64,000 nt of DNA from Bacillota bacterium (lineage in GTDB: Bacteria; Bacillota; Clostridia; Oscillospirales; Acutalibacteraceae), in NCBI GenBank assembly GCA_023458755.1, contig JAEWYE010000027.1:1-64000 (forward strand), read 5' to 3'. The position numbers were made by a program, and so were the translations under genes. Below the pieces are notes generated by a model, which searched no databases, was not told the DNA's origin, and saw only the letters and a list, made by a program, of their open reading frames with translations. Within the stretch, counting starts at the first letter, position 1, and each line of letters begins with the position of its first letter. Shown here one piece after another: positions 54,802 to 62,960 of the stretch.

Positions 54802-54867
54802 GAAATATTACCTCCAAAATTTTTAACTAAATTATTAAACCGCGTAGGAAGCATAATGTAGTATGTA

Positions 54868-56820
54868 TTATGCTTCCTTGCGAACGGTAACTGGATTAAA
54901 CGGACGGCCTTCACCGTCAAAGAAGCGGCTGAACATTTCATAGAACTCAAGCCTGAGCGTTTGAATGCCAACCAAAAGTCCTTCGAGAGCCATAACAAAT
55001 ATATTTCCGATAATAACAACTGCTACATATGCAATTCCGCTTGACATGTCGGCAAGCGTAAACACAACCATCATCATGCCTGCGTGAACCAGAACGAACG
55101 CACCAACACGCAGGAAGGAAATGGTGTTACTTGCATAACTCAGCAAAACTTCAAACAGTTCAAAGGTTTGCTGCATGATGTAGCCGCCCCAGCTTTCCGG
55201 CTTCCAGTCAGGACGATGTTCAATCAGCCCACTGAGCACCTCATTGAAAATAATGAGCACCAAAGGGAGAATCATGAAACAAAGGATATAGGCAAGGTTC
55301 ACGATGTGCCATCCCAGGGCAATCTGCCCCCCGAATCCGGCTACAAGAGAACCGTAAAATACAAAACCCGCAAGTCCGTTGGGACCGAAAAATGCGTTTC
55401 CGTAGTGCTTTCTTTTCAGCGAGGAATAAATGTTAATCAGCATGGCAACCATTACAAGAGAAATACCAATCGCCACAGCCGCAATGATTACCATATTGGT
55501 AGTTGCCGGCTCCATAACGCTGATGGGCCTTTTATCCAAGTTGAACAGCAATTTGTAAAGCGGATTCAAAGCTTCTTCAAAACCAAATACAGAACCGAAT
55601 ACAAGTCCGAAGAACGCGGAAGACAATCCGCACGGAATCAGTGCTTTGCCCAATGCCATGCGTTTCATTTTCCACATTAGATAGCCGATAATAGAAACAC
55701 AAAGCCCCTGACCGAAATCGCCGAACATAATGCCGAAAAGCAGCACATAAGTTATCGCAACAAATGTGGTTGGGTCTACTTCATCATAGGAAGGCATGCC
55801 GTACAAATTGATAAAGAACTCAAACGGCCGGAAGGTTGCTTTGTTCTTCAGTTTAACAGGGGGAGAATGCTTTAACTCATTTTCACCGGTGTCAAATGTA
55901 CACTCAACCGATTCAACGGTATCCAGTTCCGCCTTAAACTGATTTTCTTTGTTTGCGGGAATCCATCCGGTCAGGATGAAACTGTCATGATACCTTGCCG
56001 CGTAACGGCGGATACCAAAATAAACCGAGTGTTCGGTAAGGTACGAGAATACCTTTTGACATTGGTCTTTTTCTTTTTTCCACAGAGTGTCAAGATCGGC
56101 GTCAATCGCTTTCAGTGTGTCAAATTCTGCTTCACGCTTACTGCGAAGCGATGCAAGCGCGTTTTCCGGACTATCCGTCAATTCGGTTAACTGCGTTTCG
56201 GTAAAATAAAGACTGGAAAAAATGCGGTCTACTTCGCTTATCATGTCAATCGGGGAGAAGTAGACGCCCCAGTAGCGGCTATCATCCGTCGTACATGGGA
56301 AAAAGATAATGTAAGGGTTTTCATCATAGGAATTTAATTTTTCGTAGCTTTCCTTTGGCAAAGAACCGAAACGAACCTTAATGTATTCGCAGTCACTGAT
56401 TTCTTTTAAATTCAAATCTAGGCCGACAAAGTGGCTGATTTCCTCAATGGATCCGGAATAGGCGGCAATTTTTTGCTGTGTCTGTGCGCGTCGGCTCTGA
56501 ATATCGTTCAAGGAGCCGGAAATGCGCTTTACATAAGACCGAATTTCATCACCCTGCGCATGAGCCTCAAAACGCTCTGTTTCCTTAGCACTCAAAAGTT
56601 TCAGTTCCTTTTTTGCACCGGAAACCGCTTCGTTCAGCTTTTGCAGCAGATCACCATACGGATTTTCTTCATTTAAGGGAGCAAAGTCCGATGTGTTCGA
56701 GTAAAACGACAATGAGTTGTCCGGGTGAAAAATTTCGGATTTTCCGCAAATAGAGGTGACCTTGTCGAGATCGTTCATTCTGCCAATAATACTAACTACT
56801 TTTACTTTTAAAACAGCCAA
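54868..56820 (-). CDS. atpI: V-type ATP synthase subunit I (a-like stator)
   Basis: Subunit I holds the half-channels for the transported ion and the cytosolic arm that binds the peripheral stalks. The 650-residue protein has a cytosolic N-terminal half with coiled coils (about 60-130 and 215-260). From about 345 on, eight membrane helices follow: LFGIMFGDFGQGLC, FVFYGSLVAGF, FLRVGAFVLVHAGMMM and others. The conserved arginine of the ion path is in SNTISFLRVGAFVLVH. It lies between subunits C and K. Confidence 0.95.
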   Translation of the reverse strand: MAVLKVKVVSIIGRMNDLDKVTSICGKSEIFHPDNSLSFYSNTSDFAPLNEENPYGDLLQKLNEAVSGAKKELKLLSAKETERFEAHAQGDEIRSYVKRISGSLNDIQSRRAQTQQKIAAYSGSIEEISHFVGLDLNLKEISDCEYIKVRFGSLPKESYEKLNSYDENPYIIFFPCTTDDSRYWGVYFSPIDMISEVDRIFSSLYFTETQLTELTDSPENALASLRSKREAEFDTLKAIDADLDTLWKKEKDQCQKVFSYLTEHSVYFGIRRYAARYHDSFILTGWIPANKENQFKAELDTVESVECTFDTGENELKHSPPVKLKNKATFRPFEFFINLYGMPSYDEVDPTTFVAITYVLLFGIMFGDFGQGLCVSIIGYLMWKMKRMALGKALIPCGLSSAFFGLVFGSVFGFEEALNPLYKLLFNLDKRPISVMEPATTNMVIIAAVAIGISLVMVAMLINIYSSLKRKHYGNAFFGPNGLAGFVFYGSLVAGFGGQIALGWHIVNLAYILCFMILPLVLIIFNEVLSGLIEHRPDWKPESWGGYIMQQTFELFEVLLSYASNTISFLRVGAFVLVHAGMMMVVFTLADMSSGIAYVAVVIIGNIFVMALEGLLVGIQTLRLEFYEMFSRFFDGEGRPFNPVTVRKEA

Positions 56821-56834
56821 TAATCACACCCCTC

Positions 56835-57884
56835 TCATTGGAAATTAACAATGGTAAGCAGCTTGATAATTTCACTTGGTGCAAGTTTATATCGAATACC
56901 CTCAATAATATTGATGATATCGGATAACTCGGTTTGTGCAAGAAACAGGTAGGACATCATAACCACAGACGGATGCATGGAAAAATGAATATCGTGCCTG
57001 CTTCTTAAATAGTTGATTCGTTCCGGAATTTGGTCAATAAAATCATGCTCTACTTTTAGGGAACGTTTTCCTACGGAAGTCTTATTCATCAACTTTGCCA
57101 GTTCATCCGCAGTCGGCGCGTTTATCATTTCTTCAAGATCATGACCCTTAATTGTTCCGAAAGGAAGCAGACATTTACGAATTGCGTCCGGGCTGGCTTG
57201 GTAGTATGTTTTCATACGCATAATAAAGCTGTAGTTTTTCAGGTCTATCAGAGTATTAAACAAATCGCGCAATTGTTTGGAAGTTTCGCCGACCGTGTTT
57301 TTGGCAATTGCAGTAAAAACGCTTTGATATAAATACGTATACAGCACATGCTCAATTCCGGTATAATCCAATGGAATTCCTGCTTGGGGGCGCAACGGCT
57401 CCAACAATTTACGATAAGGCGTGTGGCTCAATGCCAAAAGCAAATCGTCATAATTTTGAATTCTGCCAAGAGCGGGCAAATCAATTTTTGTATGCCGGTT
57501 CAAAAATGGCGGCATGGAAAGCAGATTTTCCTGCGGCGTACCTGCCTGTAAAAGCAGTAAGCTATGCAAAATTTGTTCAATATCGCTGCTTGCAATCAGA
57601 TAATGCGAAAAATCTTCACCGATTGAAATTTCATAGCGGCAAAGGGAGGCATAGTCCTCAAACATTTTCTGTTTCAGCTTGACTTCGAGTTGTCCGCGAT
57701 GAATGTCGTTTTCATTGATTCCGGCCAGTACTCCGGCGTAATCCGTATGATTTTTGAGATAATATGCCACGTCATTTACGGTTTGGCAGGCGAGCAGGTC
57801 ATCAAAATTTTGCTTGGTAAGACGTCTGCCGTATTTGGCTCGTGACTTGGCTAAAAGTGTGTTGGAAGAAAAGGAGGAAAGCAT
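56835..57884 (-). CDS. atpC: V-type ATP synthase subunit C
   Basis: Subunit C forms the collar between the rotor shaft and the ring. The 349-residue, helix-rich protein begins SNTLLAKSRAKYGRRL and has repeated helical hairpins. Typical family segments are LLALSHTPYRKLLEPL and SFIMRMKTYYQASPD. It ends before subunit I, after a 4-base gap from the G/H subunit upstream. Its position right after G/H, before I, is less usual than between E and F. Confidence 0.88.
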   Translation of the reverse strand: MLSSFSSNTLLAKSRAKYGRRLTKQNFDDLLACQTVNDVAYYLKNHTDYAGVLAGINENDIHRGQLEVKLKQKMFEDYASLCRYEISIGEDFSHYLIASSDIEQILHSLLLLQAGTPQENLLSMPPFLNRHTKIDLPALGRIQNYDDLLLALSHTPYRKLLEPLRPQAGIPLDYTGIEHVLYTYLYQSVFTAIAKNTVGETSKQLRDLFNTLIDLKNYSFIMRMKTYYQASPDAIRKCLLPFGTIKGHDLEEMINAPTADELAKLMNKTSVGKRSLKVEHDFIDQIPERINYLRSRHDIHFSMHPSVVMMSYLFLAQTELSDIINIIEGIRYKLAPSEIIKLLTIVNFQ

Positions 57885-57888
57885 GTAA

Positions 57889-58200
57889 TCACTCCCCTAT
57901 TACGCGCGCGACGATTGTTTTAACCCACTCGTCACCTTTTTCGCTGTAGAGTTTATCTAAATTCTGTGACAAAACGGCGTTTTTCTGAACTACGGTTTGC
58001 CACTCCGCTTCCGCGGCAGCACGCTCTTTTGGTTCATTCAAAGCAATTCTTTTTCTTGCCCGTTCCAGGTATTCCGCGCGGATTTCTTCACGCTTTTGAG
58101 CAACTTCTTTTTCAGAGTTCACCTTTTCAAGCTGGGCTGCATCGGTAATTTCTCTGGCTTTACGGTCCATATCGACAATCTGTTTTACCATATCTTTCAT
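57889..58200 (-). CDS. V-type ATP synthase subunit G/H-like (peripheral stalk coiled coil)
   Basis: This 103-residue protein is a single charged helix (about 5-95), rich in Lys, Glu and Arg with Ala spacing (DRKAREITDAAQLEKVNSEKE). It matches the G/H (NtpF/AhaH) subunit that pairs with E in the peripheral stalks. It is the first gene of the operon; AAGGAGGTG precedes the ATG by about 7 bases. The identification rests on length, composition and position, since coiled coils carry few conserved residues. Confidence 0.8.
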   Translation of the reverse strand: MKDMVKQIVDMDRKAREITDAAQLEKVNSEKEVAQKREEIRAEYLERARKRIALNEPKERAAAEAEWQTVVQKNAVLSQNLDKLYSEKGDEWVKTIVARVIGE

Positions 58201-58255
58201 CTGACCGCACCTCCTTCATTTAAGAATGCATAACTATCTTACAAGATTGTAATGT

Positions 58256-58284
58256 ATTATAGTCCTAGTGTTTGGCTTTTACAA
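58256..58284 (-). promoter_or_regulatory. Sigma-A promoter of the V-type ATPase operon
   Basis: On the minus strand TTGTAA (58284-58279), 17 bases, perfect TATAAT (58261-58256), 56 bases before the first gene. Confidence 0.85.
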
Positions 58285-58341
58285 TGTATAAGCTTACAAC
58301 ATAGAATAAACAACATAATATTAATTTAGTTATTATGCAAC

Positions 58342-58382
58342 AAAAAAGCCGCAAATTAAAACGGTAAAATCTTCCGCTTTAA
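58342..58382 (-). terminator. Probable terminator after the PFL-family gene
   Basis: On the minus strand TTAAAGCGG (overlapping the stop codon) pairs with CCGTTTTAA, 9 bp with one G-T. A T6 run follows after eight further bases (GCGGC between), so the fit is imperfect. Confidence 0.5.
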
Positions 58383-59737
58383 TTTTTCAAACTTTGGAGC
58401 GGAGCCGGAATACGGCCGCCTCTTTGTATAAATTTCAATGGGGAATAGCGGTTCACTTCCATGACTGGTCCATTGCCGAGCAGCCCGCCGAATTTCAGTT
58501 CGTCGCCCGCTTTTTTTCCGATGGCGGGAATTACGCGTACTGCGGTTGTTTTGCTGTTGACCATACCGATTGCGGCTTCGTCCGCAATAATCGCAGAGAC
58601 AATTTCCGCCGGAGTATCACCCGGAATCGGAATCATATCAAGACCGACCGAGCAAACAGCAGTCATGGCTTCCAGTTTCGTCAGGGTGAGTGCGCCGCAG
58701 CTTGCGGCATGAATCATACCGGCATCCTCCGAAACGGGGATAAATGCTCCGGAAAGACCGCCAACGTGGGAAGAAGCCATAATACCGCCCTTTTTCACCG
58801 CGTCGTTCAAAAGCGCCAAAGCGGCTGTCGTACCATGTGCGCCGCAGGTTTCCAATCCCATTTCCTCAAGAATATAGGCGACGGAATCGCCGATTGCCGG
58901 GGTAGGCGCAAGGGAAAGGTCAACGATGCCGAATGGAACACACAGCCTGCGGGAGGCTTCCTGCGCTACCAACTGTCCCATACGTGTGATTTTAAAGGCG
59001 GTTTTCTTTATCAGATCCGCCACACCGGTCAGGTCGCAGTCACCGGCCTTTGCAAGCGCGGCACGCACTACACCCGGGCCGGAAACACCGACATTGATAA
59101 CGCCGTCCGGTTCACCGGGGCCATGGAACGCACCCGCCATAAACGGATTGTCTTCCGGCGCGTTGCAGAACACAACCAGCTTTGCGGCACCGATGCTGTC
59201 TTTGTCTGCGGTCGCCTCTGCAACCTTGCGTACAATGTGACCCATCTTTGCTACCGCATCCATGTTGATACCGGCTTTTGTGGTGCCGATATTTACAGAG
59301 GAACAAACCAGTTCCGTGCTGCTGAGCGCTTCCGGAATACTTTCGATCAGCGCGTAGTCGCCGGGGCCAAATCCTTTGTGAACCAACGCGGAATAACCGC
59401 CGATAAAATTAACGCCGATTTGTTTTGCAGCGCGGTCAAGTGCCTTAGCCAGGTGAACCGGACTTTTGGTGGGACATGCCGCGGCAATCATCGCAATCGG
59501 CGTTACGGAAACACGTTTGTGAATAATCGGAATACCATATTCTTTGCTGATGTTTTCACCTGTTTTTACCAGGTCGCCCGCATAGCGGCAGATTTTGTCG
59601 TAAACCTTATCGCACATTTTGTCCATATCGGAATCAATGCAGTCAAACAGGGATATGCCCATGGTAATGGTGCGCACGTCAAGGTTTTCGTTGTCTATCA
59701 TATTAATGGTTTCCAGTATATCATGGGAGTTTACCAT
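58379..59737 (-). CDS. PFL family protein (UPF0210/DUF711)
   Basis: A 452-residue protein of the DUF711 family, which is related in fold to pyruvate formate-lyase/anaerobic ribonucleotide reductase barrels. It contains no radical-generating glycine motif of known function that I can assign. Conserved segments are [43 protein letters not shown] (here [15 protein letters not shown]) and [19 protein letters not shown]. The reaction is unknown. It lies 48 bases after the ACT-domain gene; the pair is conserved in many Clostridia and Archaea, which suggests one function with amino acid control. Confidence 0.92.
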   Translation of the reverse strand: MVNSHDILETINMIDNENLDVRTITMGISLFDCIDSDMDKMCDKVYDKICRYAGDLVKTGENISKEYGIPIIHKRVSVTPIAMIAAACPTKSPVHLAKALDRAAKQIGVNFIGGYSALVHKGFGPGDYALIESIPEALSSTELVCSSVNIGTTKAGINMDAVAKMGHIVRKVAEATADKDSIGAAKLVVFCNAPEDNPFMAGAFHGPGEPDGVINVGVSGPGVVRAALAKAGDCDLTGVADLIKKTAFKITRMGQLVAQEASRRLCVPFGIVDLSLAPTPAIGDSVAYILEEMGLETCGAHGTTAALALLNDAVKKGGIMASSHVGGLSGAFIPVSEDAGMIHAASCGALTLTKLEAMTAVCSVGLDMIPIPGDTPAEIVSAIIADEAAIGMVNSKTTAVRVIPAIGKKAGDELKFGGLLGNGPVMEVNRYSPLKFIQRGGRIPAPLQSLKN

Positions 59738-59785
59738 ATTTCCAAAACCAGTCCTTTCAAAAATGAATGGAAATTTGCGAAAAGA

Positions 59786-60055
59786 TTATATTCTGTGCAT
59801 GGAGTTAAATATATCCTCATGCATAACATGAACGGTCAGTCCCATATCCGTTCCCATTTTAGTCAGACCGTCTACCAGTTCATCGAAAGGAATCGTTGCT
59901 TTTGAAATATCTACCATCATAATCATGGCGAATAAATCCTGCATAACGGATTGTGTAACCTCAATGACGTTTACTCCGTTTTCGGCACAGATTGTGGAAA
60001 CACGAGCCAAAATACCTACCATATCTTTACCGAGTACAGTAATTACAGCGCGCAT
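59786..60055 (-). CDS. ACT domain-containing protein (UPF0237)
   Basis: An 89-residue protein made of a single ACT domain, with MRAVITVLGKDMVGILARVSTICAENGVNVIEVTQ split over beta1-helix1-beta2, and MTDMGLTVHVMHEDIF-like ending (GTDMGLTVHVMHEDIF). ACT domains bind amino acids and control enzymes. The start is ATG 60055, 8 bases after GGAGGTAA; the frame to 60070 lacks a site. It belongs with the PFL-family gene downstream, whose activity it may modulate. Confidence 0.93.
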   Translation of the reverse strand: MRAVITVLGKDMVGILARVSTICAENGVNVIEVTQSVMQDLFAMIMMVDISKATIPFDELVDGLTKMGTDMGLTVHVMHEDIFNSMHRI

Positions 60056-60090
60056 AGGCGTTACCTCCAAAAAATATATATTTATGTATG

Positions 60091-60119
60091 ATTATGAACG
60101 AGAAACGCAAATATGTCAA
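60091..60119 (-). promoter_or_regulatory. Strong sigma-A promoter of the ACT-PFL pair
   Basis: On the minus strand TTGACA (60119-60114), 17 bases, CATAAT (60096-60091), 35 bases before the ACT start codon. Confidence 0.85.
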
Positions 60120-60236
60120 GTTTTTGGCGATAAGTAATTCTTTGTCAAAATCACAAAACTGTTTGAATTTTATTGCCCGACATTCTGCTGTCTCGTTGAA
60201 AGTCAGTCCTTGCAATTCGGCTGTGTTGTTTTGGCT

Positions 60237-60599
60237 TTATTGCATCAATAAGCGGCATATTTCATAACCGGCAAAAAAACAGAAAAGGCCGACCGTCACC
60301 GACAGCATAAGAAAGAGCATCGCTTTCTTTCTGGCCCTTCCTCTTATTAACTGCACGCTTTCCACAGTAAAGGTAGAAAAGGTGGTAAATGCTCCGCAAA
60401 AGCCGTCGCCCAGCAGCAGATAAGCGTTTCCGCTGATATTCAGTCCGCACAGAATTCCGAGCAGCAGTGCACCGCTCACATTAATCAGGAAAGTTCCCAA
60501 TGGAAAGGTGTGTTTTTCTTTTTTCATAATCAGTATACCCAATTTATACCGCGCCATTGCACCCAAAGCACCGCCGACGCTTATCAAAAAAATATTCAT
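60237..60599 (-). CDS. crcB2: Fluoride channel CrcB/Fluc, second subunit
   Basis: A 120-residue protein with four membrane helices (about 2-18, 33-50, 62-78, 94-117) of the Fluc fluoride exporter family. Conserved features are the polar-track GALGAMARY start, the Asn of TFLINVSGALLLG, and the pore signature FCGAFTTFSTFTVE with the phenylalanine box. ATG 60599 overlaps the first subunit by 4 bases and follows GGAGGCAT. Two different small subunits next to each other fit the antiparallel heterodimer type. Confidence 0.93.
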   Translation of the reverse strand: MNIFLISVGGALGAMARYKLGILIMKKEKHTFPLGTFLINVSGALLLGILCGLNISGNAYLLLGDGFCGAFTTFSTFTVESVQLIRGRARKKAMLFLMLSVTVGLFCFFAGYEICRLLMQ

Positions 60600-60988
60600 G
60601 CGGTATGCCTCCGTTCTATGTGCTTTGCCGCAAAAATTCCAAACCACGCGGCGGCAAGGCCGAACAGGACGGAAGCCGCCATGTATAGGGCGGAAAACAG
60701 AATATGTCCGGAAAAGCAAAGAAGTACAGTTTCTTTACAGAGAGTGGAGAACGTTGTATATCCGCCGAGAAAACCGGTTGTAATTCCAAGGCGCAGTTCC
60801 GGCTTTACAATCCAGTGCTTTGCGAACAACGCAAGCAGAAGGCCAAGCAGAAAGCTGCCGCTTATATTGATCAGCATAGTGAAAAGCGGGCGATAGGTTG
60901 GAGCAACGGGTAAGGTGAGTTGATTGATTCCGCACCGCGCGAGCGCTCCGAGTGCTCCGCCGATGCCGACAAATATATATTTTTTCAT
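60596..60988 (-). CDS. crcB1: Fluoride channel CrcB/Fluc, first subunit
   Basis: A 130-residue Fluc protein with four helices, starting MKKYIFVGIGGALGALARC. It carries FTMLINISGSFLLGLLLA and the pore signature LGGYTTFSTLCKE. ATG 60988 follows TTGGAGG by 6 bases; the longer frame to 61000 lacks a site. The pair exports fluoride ions passively from the cytoplasm. A fluoride riboswitch precedes it, which ties expression to intracellular fluoride. Confidence 0.94.
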   Translation of the reverse strand: MKKYIFVGIGGALGALARCGINQLTLPVAPTYRPLFTMLINISGSFLLGLLLALFAKHWIVKPELRLGITTGFLGGYTTFSTLCKETVLLCFSGHILFSALYMAASVLFGLAAAWFGIFAAKHIERRHTA

Positions 60989-61033
60989 GAATACCTCCAA
61001 AGATAGTTCAGATTATACGGGTACCTGTCATAC

Positions 61034-61077
61034 AAAAAGCTGGCAATTCTGCAAGCTTCATACAGAAATTGTCAGCC
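61034..61077 (-). terminator. Second terminator-like hairpin in the crcB leader
   Basis: On the minus strand GCTG-A-CAATT-T-CTG pairs with CAG-AATTG-C-CAGC, with small mismatches, then TTTTTG. It lies between the riboswitch terminator and crcB1, so read-through of the first hairpin meets a second barrier. Confidence 0.6.
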
Positions 61078-61093
61078 TTAACAATTCATTATA

Positions 61094-61138
61094 AAAGCTG
61101 ATACTTCCATGAATTCCATTCACAGAAGTCATCAGCTG
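61094..61138 (-). terminator. Expression-platform terminator of the fluoride riboswitch
   Basis: AGCTGAT-G-ACTTC (riboswitch 3' part) pairs with GAAGT-ATCAGCT, 12 bp with one bulge, then TTTTATAA. The left arm includes the ACTTC used in the aptamer pseudoknot, so fluoride binding would block terminator formation and turn the genes on. Confidence 0.82.
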
Positions 61139-61178
61139 AAAAGCGGTTCGGTTATACACCAGGGAGAACTTCATTCCC
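61124..61178 (-). ncRNA. Fluoride riboswitch aptamer (crcB motif)
   Basis: On the minus strand: GGGA-AUGAAGUUC-UCCC hairpin, a linker with AUAACC, the GCU-UUUC-AGC hairpin and UGAUGACUUC. GAAGU in the first loop pairs with ACUUC at the 3' end, forming the pseudoknot that defines the crcB motif. Location directly upstream of two crcB genes supports the call. Confidence 0.93.
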
Positions 61179-61194
61179 AAATTACAATAACACT

Positions 61195-61223
61195 ATAATA
61201 GTATAGCTTTTTTTGTTTGTCAA
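61195..61223 (-). promoter_or_regulatory. Sigma-A promoter of the crcB operon
   Basis: On the minus strand TTGACA (61223-61218), 17 bases, TATTAT (61200-61195), with the riboswitch starting about 17 bases after the -10 box. Confidence 0.85.
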
Positions 61224-61463
61224 CCGACATTGCATAAAGATACATAGCGGCAGAAAAAGCGGAATATAGCTAAATATCTTGAACATTCATCGGTTTTCCT
61301 ATAAAATAGTAATGATATTTCAATTTTTAAAAATATCGCTATAATTTTGTTTCAATATATGATAAAATGTATAGATACAAGAAATATATGTCTTTTCACT
61401 TCAAAGTGGGGATTCGGTTTGAAAAATATAGATTTTTCAAACATGGAAAGGATGGTCAAAACA
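61224..61463 (+). other. AT-rich divergent spacer before the PHP gene
   Basis: Part of a 475-base gap between crcB1 and the PHP gene. TATAAT at 61340-61345 with TTTCAA (61318-61323) 16 bases ahead is a possible promoter for the PHP gene; the -35 match is poor. Nothing else stands out. Confidence 0.35.
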
Positions 61464-62276
61464 ATGAAATACCGTTACATATCCGACTGCCATGTGCACA
61501 GCGACTGTTCTCGCGATGCCAGCGATCCCACCATGATGATGTGTGAACGAGCAGCCGGGCTGGGCCTTTATGCTCTTGCGATGACCGATCATTGTGAATG
61601 CAATGAATATGTAACGCAGAATTATGATAAATCCATTCGCCAATCTTTTTTTGAGGCGAAAAAAGCCGCGGCTGTTTTTCGCGGCCGTCTGCAGGTTTAT
61701 GCCGGAATCGAGTTGGGGCAGCCAATGCAGAATCTCGGCGCGGCTCATGATGCTCTGAACTCGTGTGATTTTGATTTTGCCCTTGCTTCTGTTCATAATA
61801 TAAAGGGAATGGAAGATTTTTATTTCCTTGATTACAGCACGGTGGATGCCTATGATGCGCTTGACCGCTATTTTGAGGAATTATTAGAAACGATCCGCTG
61901 GGGTCGGTTTGACAGCTTGGCTCATTTAACCTATCCTCTTCGCTACATTGTCGGTGACCATAACATTCCGATTGATTTTGAACGCTATACTGCTAGAGTA
62001 GATGAAATTTTAGAAGCTCTGATTGAAAGTGACAAAGCGCTCGAACTGAATACATCCGGACTTCGCCAAAAGATAGGAGAAACCCTGCCGCCGCTGTCTA
62101 TATTAAAAAGATATTATGAATTGGGCGGCAAATATGTGACCATTGGTTCGGATTCACACCGCTGGGCGGATGTCGGCTCCGGTATTGAGCAGGGACTGTC
62201 CTTGCTGCGGCAGGCAGGCTTTCAGCATTTTACCCTGTTTGTCCATCATCAGCCGCGGTTGCTTCCAATCGAATAA
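61464..62276 (+). CDS. PHP-domain phosphoesterase (histidinol-phosphatase HisK-like)
   Basis: A 270-residue metal-dependent hydrolase of the PHP family. Metal ligands are in ISDCHVHSDCSRDAS (about 6-20), MTDHCE (about 45-50), YAGIELGQP, VHNIKG, and the C-terminal TIGSDSHRWADVGSG. This fits the HisK type of histidinol-phosphatase, but no his gene is near, so another phosphate ester is possible. ATG 61464 follows AAAGGA by 11 bases; earlier in-frame ATGs lack sites and family similarity. Length equals that of HisK (about 265-270). Confidence 0.85.
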   Translation: MKYRYISDCHVHSDCSRDASDPTMMMCERAAGLGLYALAMTDHCECNEYVTQNYDKSIRQSFFEAKKAAAVFRGRLQVYAGIELGQPMQNLGAAHDALNSCDFDFALASVHNIKGMEDFYFLDYSTVDAYDALDRYFEELLETIRWGRFDSLAHLTYPLRYIVGDHNIPIDFERYTARVDEILEALIESDKALELNTSGLRQKIGETLPPLSILKRYYELGGKYVTIGSDSHRWADVGSGIEQGLSLLRQAGFQHFTLFVHHQPRLLPIE

Positions 62277-62344
62277 AACTTTTTAAGTAACCCCGCTCCC
62301 TTGCTAAAGGAGTAGGAATTGCGACAAAAGTATGCCTTTGTCCG

Positions 62345-62424
62345 CGGAGGTAAGCATGCGTTCTTACCTCTCTCCCTTGCTAAAGGGAGCTATCGCTGCG
62401 GCGACACCGCAGTGACAGAGAGAA
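62345..62424 (+). repeat. Three-hairpin intergenic element
   Basis: Three hairpins in a row: GAGGTAAG/CTTACCTC (62347-62370), CTCCCTT/AAGGGAG (62372-62389) and CTGCGG/CCGCAG (62396-62412), then TGACAGAGAGAAT. A shorter copy of the middle hairpin, CTCCCTTGCTAAAGGAG, lies at 62296-62312. It resembles intergenic repeats of Oscillospirales genomes, recalled and not checked. It is unrelated in sequence to copies A-D. Confidence 0.6.
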
Positions 62425-62474
62425 TTTAATTAAAAATAATATATAATATATAGAAAGATGGAGGAGTAATCAGA

Positions 62475-62960
62475 ATGGATAATTTATTGAATCTTTTAAA
62501 CGAGAATGCACGCCTTACAACCGCGCAATTGGCCGTTATGCTCGACAAACCGGAGCAGGAAGTAGCCGAGCAAATCGCCGCCTATGAAAAGGCCGGTGTT
62601 ATAAAAGGCTACAAGGCTCTGATCAATTGGGAAAAGGTAGATGAAAACAAGGCGTCCGCTCTTATTGAACTGCGTGTTATGCCAAAGCGTGACAGCGGAT
62701 TTGACGCCATTGCGAAGCGCATTATGCAGTTCGACGAGGTGGAAAGTGTCTCCTTAATGTCCGGTGGTTTTGACCTTGCGGTTATGGTTCACGGCAAAAG
62801 CATGCAGGAAATTGCCATGTTTGTTGCCCGCCGCTTATCACCGCTGGATTCTGTGCTTTCTACCGCTACCCATTTTGTTTTAACCCGTTATAAAGACGGC
62901 GGTGTCATTCTCAACTCCGATGAGGAGAATGACGAGAGGAGGAACAACCTCAGTGATTGA
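62475..62960 (+). CDS. Lrp/AsnC family transcriptional regulator
   Basis: A 161-residue regulator: N-terminal helix-turn-helix (about 1-50, LLNLLNENARLTTAQLAVML, split by Asp-Lys) and a C-terminal RAM/ACT-like ligand domain (about 65-145, SALIELRVMPKRDSGFDAIAKRI, VMVHGKSMQEIAMFVARRLS). Such proteins sense amino acids and often control the next gene. The stop overlaps the aminotransferase start by 8 bases, so it may regulate or respond to that enzyme. AGGAGT is the ribosome binding site. Confidence 0.92.
   Translation: MDNLLNLLNENARLTTAQLAVMLDKPEQEVAEQIAAYEKAGVIKGYKALINWEKVDENKASALIELRVMPKRDSGFDAIAKRIMQFDEVESVSLMSGGFDLAVMVHGKSMQEIAMFVARRLSPLDSVLSTATHFVLTRYKDGGVILNSDEENDERRNNLSD

Noticed and set aside
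58394..59905. Long open frame opposite the PFL-family gene (503 codons)
   Set aside because: Antisense shadow; the minus strand gene is well conserved and has its own promoter.
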